Shown: piece by piece, positions 17,412 to 25,497 of the stretch
Position numbering within the stretch: the first letter of the stretch is position 1
Layout: the number at the start of each line of letters is the position of its first letter
Assembly: GCA_026983715.1 (NCBI GenBank)
Contig: JALSTM010000246.1
Location: 1-32,000 of the forward strand
Direction of reading: 5' to 3'
DNA: 32,000 nt
Origin: Desulfobacterales bacterium
GTDB taxonomy: Bacteria; Desulfobacterota; Syntrophobacteria; B119-G9
Translations under genes and position numbers: made by a program
Notes under the pieces: model-generated
The model's input: only the letters and a program-made list of their open reading frames with translations
What the model was told of the DNA's origin: nothing
Database searches by the model: none

Positions 17412-17942
17412 ATGAAAAAGTTATCTGTAAGGGAAAGATTGTTTATCTTCGGGGGAGGGATAATTCTCGGCCTGTTGTTGATGACGTTTCTTGTTTTCAG
17501 GCCATTAATGATTGAACACGAAAGGTATCAAAGGGATATTGAGAAGTTAAGACACGATGCACAGCTCTTTGAAAGACTGAAAGAAGAGTACCAACTTCTT
17601 AAGACCAAAAGTGAACAGATAGACCAGAAGTTAAGGGCTAGGAAGAAAAGTTTTACCCTGTTTTCATTGCTTGAAGGGCTGGCAGAGAAGGTCGAGATTA
17701 AGGACCTGATAAAGTACATGAAACCTTCCACGAAAACCATTAGTGACAAGTACGAAGAGGTGTCTGTGGAAATAAAACTGGCGGGGATAACACCCAAGCA
17801 ACTCACGGACTATCTTTACGATATTGAAAATTCGAAGATGCTTGCTCGGGTTAAACGCCTGACCATCTATCCCATGAAAAATAGCGAAGGACTCCTTGAA
17901 GCGACCCTCCAGGTGTTTACATACAAGCTAAAAGGAGCATAG
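17412..17942 (+). CDS. gspM: Type II secretion inner-membrane protein GspM
   Basis: The protein has 176 residues, with one N-terminal membrane helix (about 12-31, FIFGGGIILGLLLMTFLVF). It is followed by a coiled-coil-prone stretch (35-75) and a small alpha/beta domain containing 'LFSLLEGLAEKVEI' and 'VSVEIKLAGITPKQLTDYLYDIE', which is the GspM/PilO pattern. It is the last gene of the cluster, 2 bp after gspL. No gspN follows; instead there is an 800-bp repeat-rich gap. Confidence 0.88.
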   Translation: MKKLSVRERLFIFGGGIILGLLLMTFLVFRPLMIEHERYQRDIEKLRHDAQLFERLKEEYQLLKTKSEQIDQKLRARKKSFTLFSLLEGLAEKVEIKDLIKYMKPSTKTISDKYEEVSVEIKLAGITPKQLTDYLYDIENSKMLARVKRLTIYPMKNSEGLLEATLQVFTYKLKGA

Positions 17943-17998
17943 GTAGCTTGTGCTGCTTCCGGCGTAAAGAAGAGAAGGACGAGCACAACTCACAAACC

Positions 17999-18097
17999 GT
18001 CATTCCGGCCGGAGCGAAGCGTAGAACCGGAATCTAGAATTCTCCCGCTGGATGCCGGATCGAGCCTGCCCCTGACTAGATAAGGGGGCGGCATGAC
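17999..18097 (+). repeat. GTCATT-type small repeat, copy 2
   Basis: It runs from GTCATTCCGGCCGGAGCG to GGGGGCGGCATGAC, so the ends are imperfect inverted repeats (GTCATTCC/GTCATGCC). It shares its core with 10135-10211 on the opposite strand, and similarity extends left to about 17968 (AGCACAACTCA). CCGG...CCGG pairs around AGCGAAGCGTAGAA. It lies 28 bp from MITE copy C. Confidence 0.65.
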
Positions 18098-18125
18098 GTG
18101 CAGGAGGCCATTGGCAAACTAAGTA

Positions 18126-18359
18126 CCTGAATCCGTGATCGTTCGCCTGGGCCGCAGATGCAAGGAAGAGCCCGTCGGGCTATAGTACGCTATGTTCCGC
18201 GGGCGATGACGCTGAAGATGCGGTGCAGGTGGACGACCCGCAGGGCGTAAAAAGATTGCTTGACAAGGTGAAGAATAATCTAGCCTGGCTATGTAGCTAA
18301 TAATGAGCAATTTAGACATGTTATACAAATTAGCCATAAAGCCCCGTCACAGATTCAGG
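18126..18359 (-). mobile_element. MITE-like element, copy C (234 bp) with TAAGTA target duplication
   Basis: It is in the opposite orientation to copies A and B. On the plus strand it begins CCTGAATCCGTGATCG and ends CGTCACAGATTCAGG. TAAGTA occurs immediately before (18120-18125) and immediately after (18360-18365), a perfect 6-bp target-site duplication. It is close to copy B in sequence over its whole length, with single-base changes only across the open 60-codon stretch. It lies between gspM and the helicase-like gene. Confidence 0.9.
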
Positions 18360-18365
18360 TAAGTA

Positions 18366-18750
18366 ATTAATCGGAGCTTCCATAGGAAGCGATATACTAG
18401 CTTTACTTCTTATCTCTCTTTGTCAAAAAGAAGAAAGATAATGTCAATATATTAGTCATGTCTCGCTTGGACACCGCCTAACATAATACAATTCTTGCTC
18501 TCCTAATAACGCCTTATCCAATCCCAATAAATCACGCCAACTGACTGAAACTACTAAGTATATTCGGTTTGGCCTGGTGTAGTATCTTGCAGATGACTCT
18601 CAACGATTCGGTCTTTGGCCTGCTTATTGCTCACCAAGCAATCAAGAACTTCTACAGAAACATCAAGTAAGAATGCCAGTCAACTAAGGAAATTGCAAAG
18701 GGTCCCCGGTATCCTGGGAAAGAAACTGTTTTCTAGCGAGGAAAACTAGC
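18366..18750. other. Intergenic region without recognisable gene
   Basis: The region is AT-rich. I see two small hairpins: GCTTCC-ATA-GGAAGC (18376-18390) and TTATCT...AGATAA (18410-18441). Neither has a U-tract, so they are not convincing terminators. A 40-codon open stretch on the minus strand (about 18554-18676) has no start or recognisable product. GAGGAA about ten bases before 18751 is the ribosome site of the next gene. Confidence 0.4.
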
Positions 18751-20154
18751 GTGTCACGACAAAGCGTATTGATCATAAACTTGGGTTCGAAGATAAAACT
18801 AAACAATAAGGGTATCCCGCCTGTACTTCGAAAGAGAATATATGAAAAACTCGTATTTGTTAATCCGGACTTCCAGAGAAGGCATAAAAACGGCGAGATG
18901 CTTGGAAGTATCAACTCTCACATAAAATGTCTTCACGAAGACCATCACAATCTGTTTATACCTCGGGGTTTCTATTACCAATTGATCGGACTTTGCCGCA
19001 GATTTGGAATCAGGTACAGGGTACTGGATCACAGGGCAAAATTTGAAACGGTGAGAATGGAATTTCACGGAGAATTGAAAGAGTACCAGAAAATTGCCCT
19101 TGATCATATACTGCAGAAGGATTTCTGTATCCTAATTGGGGGACCTAAAACCGGGAAAAAGGTGATCACATTAAAATACGTTTCCAGCAGGGCTGTCCCT
19201 ACGCTCATAATTGCCCCTCACGCAAGTGATATCAGGGACTGGGAAAGGAAGGTAAGGATATTCCTCCAGATAAATCCTGAAAACTTGGGGATAATTGGAG
19301 ACCGGCGGTTCAGGTTGGGGGAGAAAATAACCGTTGCACACACTGCGGCTGTATCGAAGAAAATAAAAAGTATACGAAACAGGTTCGGGCTCATAATTGT
19401 TGACGACTGTAATTGTTGCCCGTCTAGGTTTTTGAGCAATGTTATCAGCCAATTCAACAGCCTCTATACCCTGGGGCTAGCTAATTCTACCACGAGAAAA
19501 GACGGATTAAGCCGGGTTATGTACTATTATGTCGGTGACATTGTGCATACGATTGACAAAGAGAAAGTGGCAGAGGATAAATCGCTGGTAAGGGCGGAAG
19601 TTAAAGTAAGAGAAACCCCGTTTCATTTTCCGTATTCTTCCCAGAGGGATTTCCCAGCGCTAATGGAATCGCTGATGAAGGACCAGGAGAGACTACAACT
19701 GATAGCTTCTGATATCAGACGTGAACTCGAAAATGGTTCAACACCGATCCTGGTATTAACCGGTGGAACTTTGCAGTCTCAAAACTTATCCGAAATACTT
19801 TTATCATACGGAGTAAAGTTCCAGGCCGTTGATCTGAATGCAACCCGTGAAGAACTGGAAACAGTGCAAGCGGACCTCAACGGCGGGGGAATACCGCTTC
19901 TACTTGCTCCCCTTGACACCATTGGTAGAAACTTTAAACCGCGCAACGTAAAGGCTCTTTTCCTTATAACCCCGGTTTATTTCAAGGGTGAACTGGCAGA
20001 CTTTTTAAAAGGTCTCAATACGGGTGATCCACGTAACAGAGTCAAAATATACGACTACGTGGACACCCAGGTTGGTATACTGAAAAACTACTTCAGAATA
20101 AGAAGCTATTCGTATGGTATGAAATCACAGCCATCGTTTTTGGAAAATTCCTAG
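18751..20154 (+). CDS. Degenerate SF2 helicase-like protein (relative of TOTE-type DEAD/DEAH helicases)
   Basis: The product has 467 residues from a GTG at 18751, preceded by GAGGAA. The layout matches the helicases of this group: an N-terminal '[11 protein letters not shown]...[10 protein letters not shown]' region, the linker '[13 protein letters not shown]' before motif I, a RecA-like domain and a C-terminal 'VKIYDYVD'. The catalytic motifs are altered. Motif I is GGPKTGKK, ending in Lys where Thr/Ser is required. Motif II is VDDCN rather than DE(A/C)(D/H). The TATP-like motif III is NSTTRKDG. The Arg finger motif VI (usually GRxxR) is [12 protein letters not shown] hydrolysis is therefore doubtful. 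The frame is intact over its full length, which argues for a retained non-helicase role rather than a decaying pseudogene. Its stop shares CTAG with the convergent PFK gene. Confidence 0.62.
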   Translation: MSRQSVLIINLGSKIKLNNKGIPPVLRKRIYEKLVFVNPDFQRRHKNGEMLGSINSHIKCLHEDHHNLFIPRGFYYQLIGLCRRFGIRYRVLDHRAKFETVRMEFHGELKEYQKIALDHILQKDFCILIGGPKTGKKVITLKYVSSRAVPTLIIAPHASDIRDWERKVRIFLQINPENLGIIGDRRFRLGEKITVAHTAAVSKKIKSIRNRFGLIIVDDCNCCPSRFLSNVISQFNSLYTLGLANSTTRKDGLSRVMYYYVGDIVHTIDKEKVAEDKSLVRAEVKVRETPFHFPYSSQRDFPALMESLMKDQERLQLIASDIRRELENGSTPILVLTGGTLQSQNLSEILLSYGVKFQAVDLNATREELETVQADLNGGGIPLLLAPLDTIGRNFKPRNVKALFLITPVYFKGELADFLKGLNTGDPRNRVKIYDYVDTQVGILKNYFRIRSYSYGMKSQPSFLENS

Positions 20155-21320
20155 TACAAGAACATCGGTTTACCTGATACGTGCCTTACTTTAGGCCGGT
20201 ATTCCTCAACATCGTATAATTCGTGCACATCTACGCGCTTCTGCCCCGACACCACTATGCTTATGGGCATATCCGTATAAGTACCGTTACTCAACGCTAC
20301 CATTCGACCGGTATTGTCCCTCAATCCCAGATCTATGGCCATGTTGGCATAGTTCACACCCACCATCAAATCGAGTGAATCCGGGCTTCCGCTTCTCATC
20401 AAGTACGATAGCTGCTGGTAAATGATACCTTCTCCAGTTAACTTCCTCAAAATTTCCCCGGTAATCATTCCGATGCCCCCCAGCTTTTTATGACCATATG
20501 CATCTTCTTCGCCATATTCCATAACCTTGCCCCCCACTATCCTGGCTCCTTCGCTTATGGTTAACATGGCGTAGTTGCTAGGATTGCTACGCTTGTCTTC
20601 CATGATAAGCTTGGCAAGTTTTTCGGGATCAAAGGGAACTTCCGATATTATTGCCCTGTCTACTCCTGCCAAGTAAGCAGCAATTAGGGATGTTTCTCCG
20701 CAGTTTCGTCCGAACAATTCGATTACGGCGATTCTTTCGTGAGACCCGGTGGACGTGCGTAGTGCATGGATGAAGTTGACGCTTCGGGTCACTGCTGTAG
20801 AGAAACCTATACAGTAGTCTGTTCCAAAAACGTCGTTGTCCATGGTTTTAGGTATGGCTATTACCGGGAAGTTTTCTTCGTGGAGACGTACACCGTAGCT
20901 CAGGGTATCGTCACCTCCGATGGGGATTAGGAGATCTATTTTGAGAAATTCAAGGTTTTGTAAAACATGTTCGGTAAAATCGACTCTTTCATTTTCATCT
21001 TTGAACTTATCTTTGAGGAAATCGGGAGCTTCGGAAAACCTTGTTGCTCCAGGGTTAGTTCTGGAAGTGTGCAGAAATGTTCCTCCGGTTCGGTCTATGG
21101 TCCTGACCATAGGTTTTGTAAGTTCCATGAAACACCTATCAAAAGTGGTCGGGTCATCCGGATTAAGTTCCAGCAATCCTGCCCAACCTCGCCTTATCCC
21201 TATTACCCTGCATCCTTCATCGATACCCCGGTAGACGAGTTTCTTGATGCAGGGGTTTAGCCCGGGAACATCACCGCCACCTGTTAATATGCCGATTGTC
21301 TTTTTGTGTTTTTCTGCCAT
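20151..21320 (-). CDS. 6-phosphofructokinase, pyrophosphate-dependent signature
   Basis: The protein has 389 residues from the ATG at 21320, after GGGAGG; an upstream in-frame start at 21341 would place the ribosome site inside the gene. It has the PFK signatures [13 protein letters not shown] and [10 protein letters not shown], then [18 protein letters not shown] and a GRNCGETSL substrate segment. In ATP-dependent enzymes the phosphoryl-donor residues are Gly in GGDG and PGTIDND. Here they are Asp (GGDD) and Lys (PKTMDND), the combination of PPi-dependent enzymes. It therefore probably catalyses the reversible conversion of fructose 6-phosphate with PPi to fructose 1,6-bisphosphate in glycolysis and gluconeogenesis. 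It has its own promoter (21381-21409). Confidence 0.93.
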   Translation of the reverse strand: MAEKHKKTIGILTGGGDVPGLNPCIKKLVYRGIDEGCRVIGIRRGWAGLLELNPDDPTTFDRCFMELTKPMVRTIDRTGGTFLHTSRTNPGATRFSEAPDFLKDKFKDENERVDFTEHVLQNLEFLKIDLLIPIGGDDTLSYGVRLHEENFPVIAIPKTMDNDVFGTDYCIGFSTAVTRSVNFIHALRTSTGSHERIAVIELFGRNCGETSLIAAYLAGVDRAIISEVPFDPEKLAKLIMEDKRSNPSNYAMLTISEGARIVGGKVMEYGEEDAYGHKKLGGIGMITGEILRKLTGEGIIYQQLSYLMRSGSPDSLDLMVGVNYANMAIDLGLRDNTGRMVALSNGTYTDMPISIVVSGQKRVDVHELYDVEEYRPKVRHVSGKPMFLY

Positions 21321-21380
21321 AACTTTTCCTCCCAAACCCACTTTTTTTCTTGGCCTGCAAGTTAATATTTGAATTTATAA

Positions 21381-21409
21381 ATTATAATCAGACCTTTGAA
21401 ATAAGTCAC
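21381..21409 (-). promoter_or_regulatory. Probable sigma-70 promoter of the phosphofructokinase gene
   Basis: On the minus strand a perfect TATAAT (21381-21386) follows GTGACT (21404-21409) with a 17-base spacer, in an AT-rich stretch about 60 bp before the ATG. The -35 is a modest match, but the -10 and spacing are ideal. Confidence 0.5.
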
Positions 21410-21463
21410 CATGTGTTTAGGGTTAAATTAAGATTTACGTTGCCCTAAATAAGTAGCCGGAAA

Positions 21464-22357
21464 CTACTTCATCAAGATACCCAAAACCAGCAGGAAGTCA
21501 GTTCCAAGGACAACAAGTACGTTCAACTCCAATGCCGGTAAGATGGTTGATCCCCTGGTGGAATGGTACCAGCCACCACGGAAGGCAAGAAAGGCGAAAG
21601 GGATGGTAAGGCATGCAATTAAGGCCGTTCTGGGAATCCAGTTGTAGGCACAGGAAACTACTATTATCAAGTAGCATATCGCGAGGGAAACACCATATAT
21701 CAAAATGCTCTTTCTTTTCCCATACTTTATTACCAGGTGTTTTCTACCCCCTTTTCGATCGGCTTCCAGGTCTGGAAATTCATTGAGCAAAAGGAGTAAG
21801 GCCGTCAATATTCCCGGAGGTATTGAAAGGACGACGGCTGACCACTCTATTTGGCCAGTTTGTACCATATACGAGCCGAGTACCACGAGAGTTCCCAGGC
21901 AAAGACCGGCAAAAAGTTCGCCCAGTATCCATTTTGCAAGGTAGTCAGTATAAAAAACTGTTGCTAAACCGCCTACTACAATTATCGCCAGTAACATAAG
22001 TCCTACTTTTAGGGTAAAATATAGCCCTATTATGAAAGAAAGGAATAACGTAAGCCAGGCAGCTATTAAGACACTTTTAGGGCTTGTCAGGCCCGCCTGC
22101 ATCATTCCACTTCCTCCGCTGAAAGGAGTTCGCTCTGTGAGCATGTCAATTCCTGTCTTATAATCGGAATATTCGTTGAACAGGTTAACCGAAACGTGTG
22201 CGGAGACAATTCCGATCAGGGTAAGATAAAAGTATCCCCAGTTAAAGTGTCCCTGTTTGTATGCAAGTGCTCCGCCGAGTGAAACCAGTAAAACAGGTAA
22301 CAGTAAAAAATTAGCCCTGACTTGTGCCAGCCAAATTTTTATCTTATCTCGCTGCAT
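21464..22357 (-). CDS. menA: UbiA-family prenyltransferase, probably MenA (menaquinone biosynthesis)
   Basis: This is a 297-residue polytopic membrane protein with about eight or nine hydrophobic helices. The first aspartate-rich motif of UbiA enzymes is NLFNEYSDYKTGID; the second is NEFPDLEADRKGGRKHLV. Both bind the Mg-pyrophosphate of the prenyl donor. The early Gly/Pro helix (LLPVLLVSLGGALAY) and the 'PFSGGSGMM' loop are typical of MenA, which attaches a polyprenyl chain to 1,4-dihydroxy-2-naphthoate. A different UbiA substrate cannot be excluded. The start at 22357 follows AGGAAG. It is transcribed in the same direction as the PFK gene, 144 bp upstream of it, and divergently from ycaO. 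Confidence 0.85.
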   Translation of the reverse strand: MQRDKIKIWLAQVRANFLLLPVLLVSLGGALAYKQGHFNWGYFYLTLIGIVSAHVSVNLFNEYSDYKTGIDMLTERTPFSGGSGMMQAGLTSPKSVLIAAWLTLFLSFIIGLYFTLKVGLMLLAIIVVGGLATVFYTDYLAKWILGELFAGLCLGTLVVLGSYMVQTGQIEWSAVVLSIPPGILTALLLLLNEFPDLEADRKGGRKHLVIKYGKRKSILIYGVSLAICYLIIVVSCAYNWIPRTALIACLTIPFAFLAFRGGWYHSTRGSTILPALELNVLVVLGTDFLLVLGILMK

Positions 22358-22529
22358 GACTTCTTCCTAAATACAAACCAATACAAGCTTCTTATGAGTG
22401 CCATTTAGCAGTTTTGATTTTACACGTCTAGACTTTTTTCGGTGATTGGGATAAGAAACGGATGACGCGGTTGCAATATCATAGCAATTAGATAGAGTTG
22501 TCAAAAAATAGCTCCTAACGAGGTGAAAC

Positions 22530-24257
22530 TTGAAACTGAAAAGGGTTAAAAAGGGTTTTAGCGACGATCTGGACAAGGTGAAACGCCCCGAAGAAACGGT
22601 AGCGTTGGTTAAAAAACGCTTGCAACACCTTGGTGAGGACATTCTGACAAAGACGATACGCATAGATTCGGGTCGCCTTGACATCCCTGTTTTTATAAGC
22701 ATTTGCGGGCAGGATGCCATCAGGACCATTGGCACGCAAAAGCAGATGGGGAAGGGAAGTTCGCCAGAACAGGCCGAAGCTAGTGCTCTGATGGAGCTAA
22801 TCGAGAGATACAGTTTTTTTTCGTTCATGAAATCTGGAAAATTTAAAATGGCAAAGTATCCGGAGATCGACGAAAATGCCCTTGGTATCTCATCCTTTCT
22901 TGTTTCCGTTCACGACAAAGAGACTGAGTCTTCAAAGGCTCGCAAAGCATTGGAGCTTGTCCCTTTAAGGTGGGTAAAGGCTTACAACCTTACCCGAGGC
23001 GAGGATCAGTACATTCCGATTGACTGGTTTTACATTATAAACGAGTATAACGGCCCTGCTGCCGGGAACAGTATTGAAGAGGCTATTTTGCAAGGGTTGT
23101 GTGAGGTAGTGGAAAGGCATGTAGGTTCCGTTATTACCCACGATCGACTAGTAACCCCTACAATTGACCCTCATTCAGTGACGTATCCCACGGCTGTAAA
23201 ATTGCTGAACAAGTATAGTTCCAATGGTATATCGCTTGTGTTAAAAGATTTTTCCCTGAACACCGGAATTCCCACCGTGGCTGTGCTCGCTTATGATCCT
23301 TCCACTTTCCCTCACAAAAGCGAGATCGTATTTACGGCGGGAACAACCCCGGACCCGAGCAAATCCCTGTGCAGGGCACTTACCGAGGTGGCACAGTTGG
23401 CGGGAGATTTTGAAAGATCCACTACCTACATGCCCACTTTACCCAAGTTCAAAACCCTGGAAGAAGCCGAATACATGACGAAAACCGAAAAACTGGTCAG
23501 AATAGAAGAACTTCCGAAGTTGAGTTCCGATTACTTTGACGAAGAAATCCGTGCCTGCACTTCTAGCCTTCAGAAGATAGGACTGGAGGCAATAATTGTC
23601 GATGTTACTCACCCTGTACTCCAGGTCCCGGCGATTTACTGTGTCATTCCCGGGGCTCATTTCAGAGATAGAACCCGAAATACAGATTTTCCTTTTCACC
23701 TAGCCAAGGTGCTTAGCCAGAGTATTTCCCCGGTTGATTCAGGCAGATATTTGCAAATCCTGGATAATATATTTCCGGGTCGTTTTGATATCCAGTTTTT
23801 CCTTGGACTCAGTAAGGAAAGATGCGGTAACCCCGACGAGGCTTTGCTTTGTTACAGCCGTTCCCTTGAACTTGACCCAGATCCAAACGAAATAGCCAGC
23901 ATCTACGTACATATAGGTTCATGCTACAAAGAAATGGGGAAGTATCAAAGTGCCATAGAAGCCCTGGAAAGAGCACAGGAGCACAACCCAGCTTTGAAGG
24001 AAATCTATAACTTAAAGGGCTTTTGTTATTACAAGCTGAAGGAACACCTGAAGGCTATCGAGGAATTTGAAAAGGCCATTGAACTCGACCCAGGCTCCGC
24101 AATTGATTATGCTAACATTGGTTCGAACCTGAGGGAATTGGGACATTACAGGGAAGCCATTCACCTTTACAGGATGGCTCTGGAACTCGACCCAGATATT
24201 GATTTTGCCCGTGAAAACATAGAAAAACTGGAAGCGAAAATTGAAGGGATTGCCTGA
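22530..24257 (+). CDS. YcaO-domain protein with C-terminal TPR repeats
   Basis: The product has 575 residues. The start is a TTG at 22530, four to five bases after AGGTGA. The first ~390 residues are a YcaO domain with the ATP-binding signatures SPEQAEASALMELIERYS and EAILQGLCEVVERH, then 'VFTAGTTPDPSKSLCRALTEVAQL'. YcaO enzymes use ATP to activate peptide backbones, making azolines or thioamides, or assist RimO in ribosomal S12 methylthiolation. The C-terminus (about 425-575) carries about four TPR units (ALLCYSRSLELDPDP, YQSAIEALERAQEHNP, HLKAIEEFEKAIELDPGS, YREAIHLYRMALELDP). The last two bases of the final Ala codon and the TGA stop lie inside MITE copy D. The ancestral end was probably EGIK followed by TAG. 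The substrate is unknown. Confidence 0.85.
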   Translation: MKLKRVKKGFSDDLDKVKRPEETVALVKKRLQHLGEDILTKTIRIDSGRLDIPVFISICGQDAIRTIGTQKQMGKGSSPEQAEASALMELIERYSFFSFMKSGKFKMAKYPEIDENALGISSFLVSVHDKETESSKARKALELVPLRWVKAYNLTRGEDQYIPIDWFYIINEYNGPAAGNSIEEAILQGLCEVVERHVGSVITHDRLVTPTIDPHSVTYPTAVKLLNKYSSNGISLVLKDFSLNTGIPTVAVLAYDPSTFPHKSEIVFTAGTTPDPSKSLCRALTEVAQLAGDFERSTTYMPTLPKFKTLEEAEYMTKTEKLVRIEELPKLSSDYFDEEIRACTSSLQKIGLEAIIVDVTHPVLQVPAIYCVIPGAHFRDRTRNTDFPFHLAKVLSQSISPVDSGRYLQILDNIFPGRFDIQFFLGLSKERCGNPDEALLCYSRSLELDPDPNEIASIYVHIGSCYKEMGKYQSAIEALERAQEHNPALKEIYNLKGFCYYKLKEHLKAIEEFEKAIELDPGSAIDYANIGSNLRELGHYREAIHLYRMALELDPDIDFARENIEKLEAKIEGIA

Positions 24258-24486
24258 ATCCGTGATCGTTCACCTGGGCCGTGGATGCAAGGAAGAGCTC
24301 GACGGACTATAGTACGCTATGTCCGGCGGGCGATGACGCAGAAGATGCGGTGCAGGTGGACGACCCGCAGGGCGCAAAAAAGATTGTTTGAGAAGGTGAA
24401 GAAGAATCCATGGTGGCTATGTGGCTAACAACCAGGAATTTAGACATGTTATACAAATTAGCCATAAAGTTTCGTCACGGATTCAT
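24252..24486 (-). mobile_element. MITE-like element, copy D (235 bp), inserted at the end of the YcaO gene
   Basis: It has the same orientation as copy C, starting GCCTGAATCCGTGATCG and ending CGTCACGGATTCAT. GGATT precedes it (24247-24251) and follows it (24487-24491), a likely 5-bp target duplication. The outer bases of the right end differ from the other copies (ATTCATGG instead of ATTCAGG), so the exact boundary is uncertain by two bases. It supplies the ycaO stop codon and separates the gene from the radical SAM gene. A one-base insertion in a T-run breaks the reading frame that is open in copies B and C. Confidence 0.85.
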
Positions 24487-24497
24487 GGATTAAGTAG

Positions 24498-25373
24498 ATG
24501 CGTTACGAAGGTCCCATTTATCGGCCTCCCAGCGAAGCGAACAGCTTGCTAATCCAGGCAACTGTCGGATGTCCTCACAACAAGTGTACCTTTTGCATGG
24601 TTTACAAAAAAGGTCCGCCATATAAAGTTCGACCAGTGAAAGATATCTGTGAAGATATCCTGGAAGCTCGTAAAATATATGGCCCAGGAGTAAAAACTCT
24701 CTTTTTCCCTGCTGGAAACACCATTGCCATGCCAACTGAAGATCTGGCTGAAATTTGTCGCTTTGCTAGGAAACAGTTTCCTAACCTTGAACGAATAACA
24801 GTTTACGGATCTTCCAGGTACATTGTTAAAAAAGGCCTGGAAGATCTCAGGAAACTAAGGGAAGCGGGGTTGAGCAGAATACACGTGGGGCTTGAAAGTG
24901 GAGATGACGAGGTTCTTCGGAGAGTAAAAAAGGGAACCACCGCGGAAGAGCAAATTAGAGCAGGCAAATGGGTGAAGGAAGCGGGTATTGAATTGAGTGA
25001 ATACGTGATTCTGGGCCTGGGGGGTAGGGAAAGGAGCAGGGAACATGCCCTGGAAACGGCAAAAGTGCTGAACGAAATTACTCCCGACTTTGTCCGTTTG
25101 AGGACACTTGTGCCCAAAATTAACACCCTTTTGCTTCACCAGATAAAAAAGGGGAAATTTAAGCTTCTGGGGCCTCATGAAGTTCTGAGAGAAACCAAGT
25201 TGCTTCTGGAAAACCTCGATTGTGAAACCTACCTAACGAGCGATCACTACACCAACTACATAAACCTCGAAGGGAAGCTGCCTAAGGAGAAACAACGGCT
25301 GCTGGCACAAATTGACGAAGCTTTAAGCTGGGATGAAAACGAATTCAGGCCTTTTTTTGTTGGTACCGAATAA
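24498..25373 (+). CDS. Radical SAM protein of unknown substrate
   Basis: The protein has 291 residues. The cluster motif is GCPHNKCTFCMVYKKG, giving CX4CX2C rather than the standard CX3CX2C spacing. Other radical SAM features follow: 'TLFFPAGNTIAMP' (GGE-like strand), 'RIHVGLESGDDEVLRRVKKG' and 'YVILGLGGRERS'. There is no B12-binding, MTTase (UPF0004) or TRAM domain, so it is not RimO or MiaB. It belongs to the broad COG1032-like set, whose function is mostly unknown. The ribosome site is now poor because the MITE inserted 11 bp before the ATG. Before insertion the ATG directly followed the ycaO stop, so the two genes were probably one operon. Confidence 0.85.
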   Translation: MRYEGPIYRPPSEANSLLIQATVGCPHNKCTFCMVYKKGPPYKVRPVKDICEDILEARKIYGPGVKTLFFPAGNTIAMPTEDLAEICRFARKQFPNLERITVYGSSRYIVKKGLEDLRKLREAGLSRIHVGLESGDDEVLRRVKKGTTAEEQIRAGKWVKEAGIELSEYVILGLGGRERSREHALETAKVLNEITPDFVRLRTLVPKINTLLLHQIKKGKFKLLGPHEVLRETKLLLENLDCETYLTSDHYTNYINLEGKLPKEKQRLLAQIDEALSWDENEFRPFFVGTE

Positions 25374-25497
25374 GTTCTTGCTTCCCTGGCAGAACACTGA
25401 AATGATAGGTTGTTACCTGCTTAGAATACTTCCCGGTAAACATGTACCGTTTTAGCGTGTCTTAATCCTGATATTATCGCAAAAAATCTCCTGTTTT

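Noticed and set aside
18119-18337. Small open frames inside the MITE copies as protein genes
   Set aside because: The frame is broken in copy D and replacement changes exceed silent ones; it is better explained as non-coding repeat.
18554-18676. 40-codon open stretch on the minus strand, possible gene remnant
   Set aside because: No start codon, no ribosome site and no recognisable product.
22367-22828. 153-codon open frame on the minus strand with a basic, Ser-rich product
   Set aside because: It lies opposite the YcaO start and the menA-ycaO promoter gap; no ribosome site, no family features, and the YcaO frame is clearly coding.
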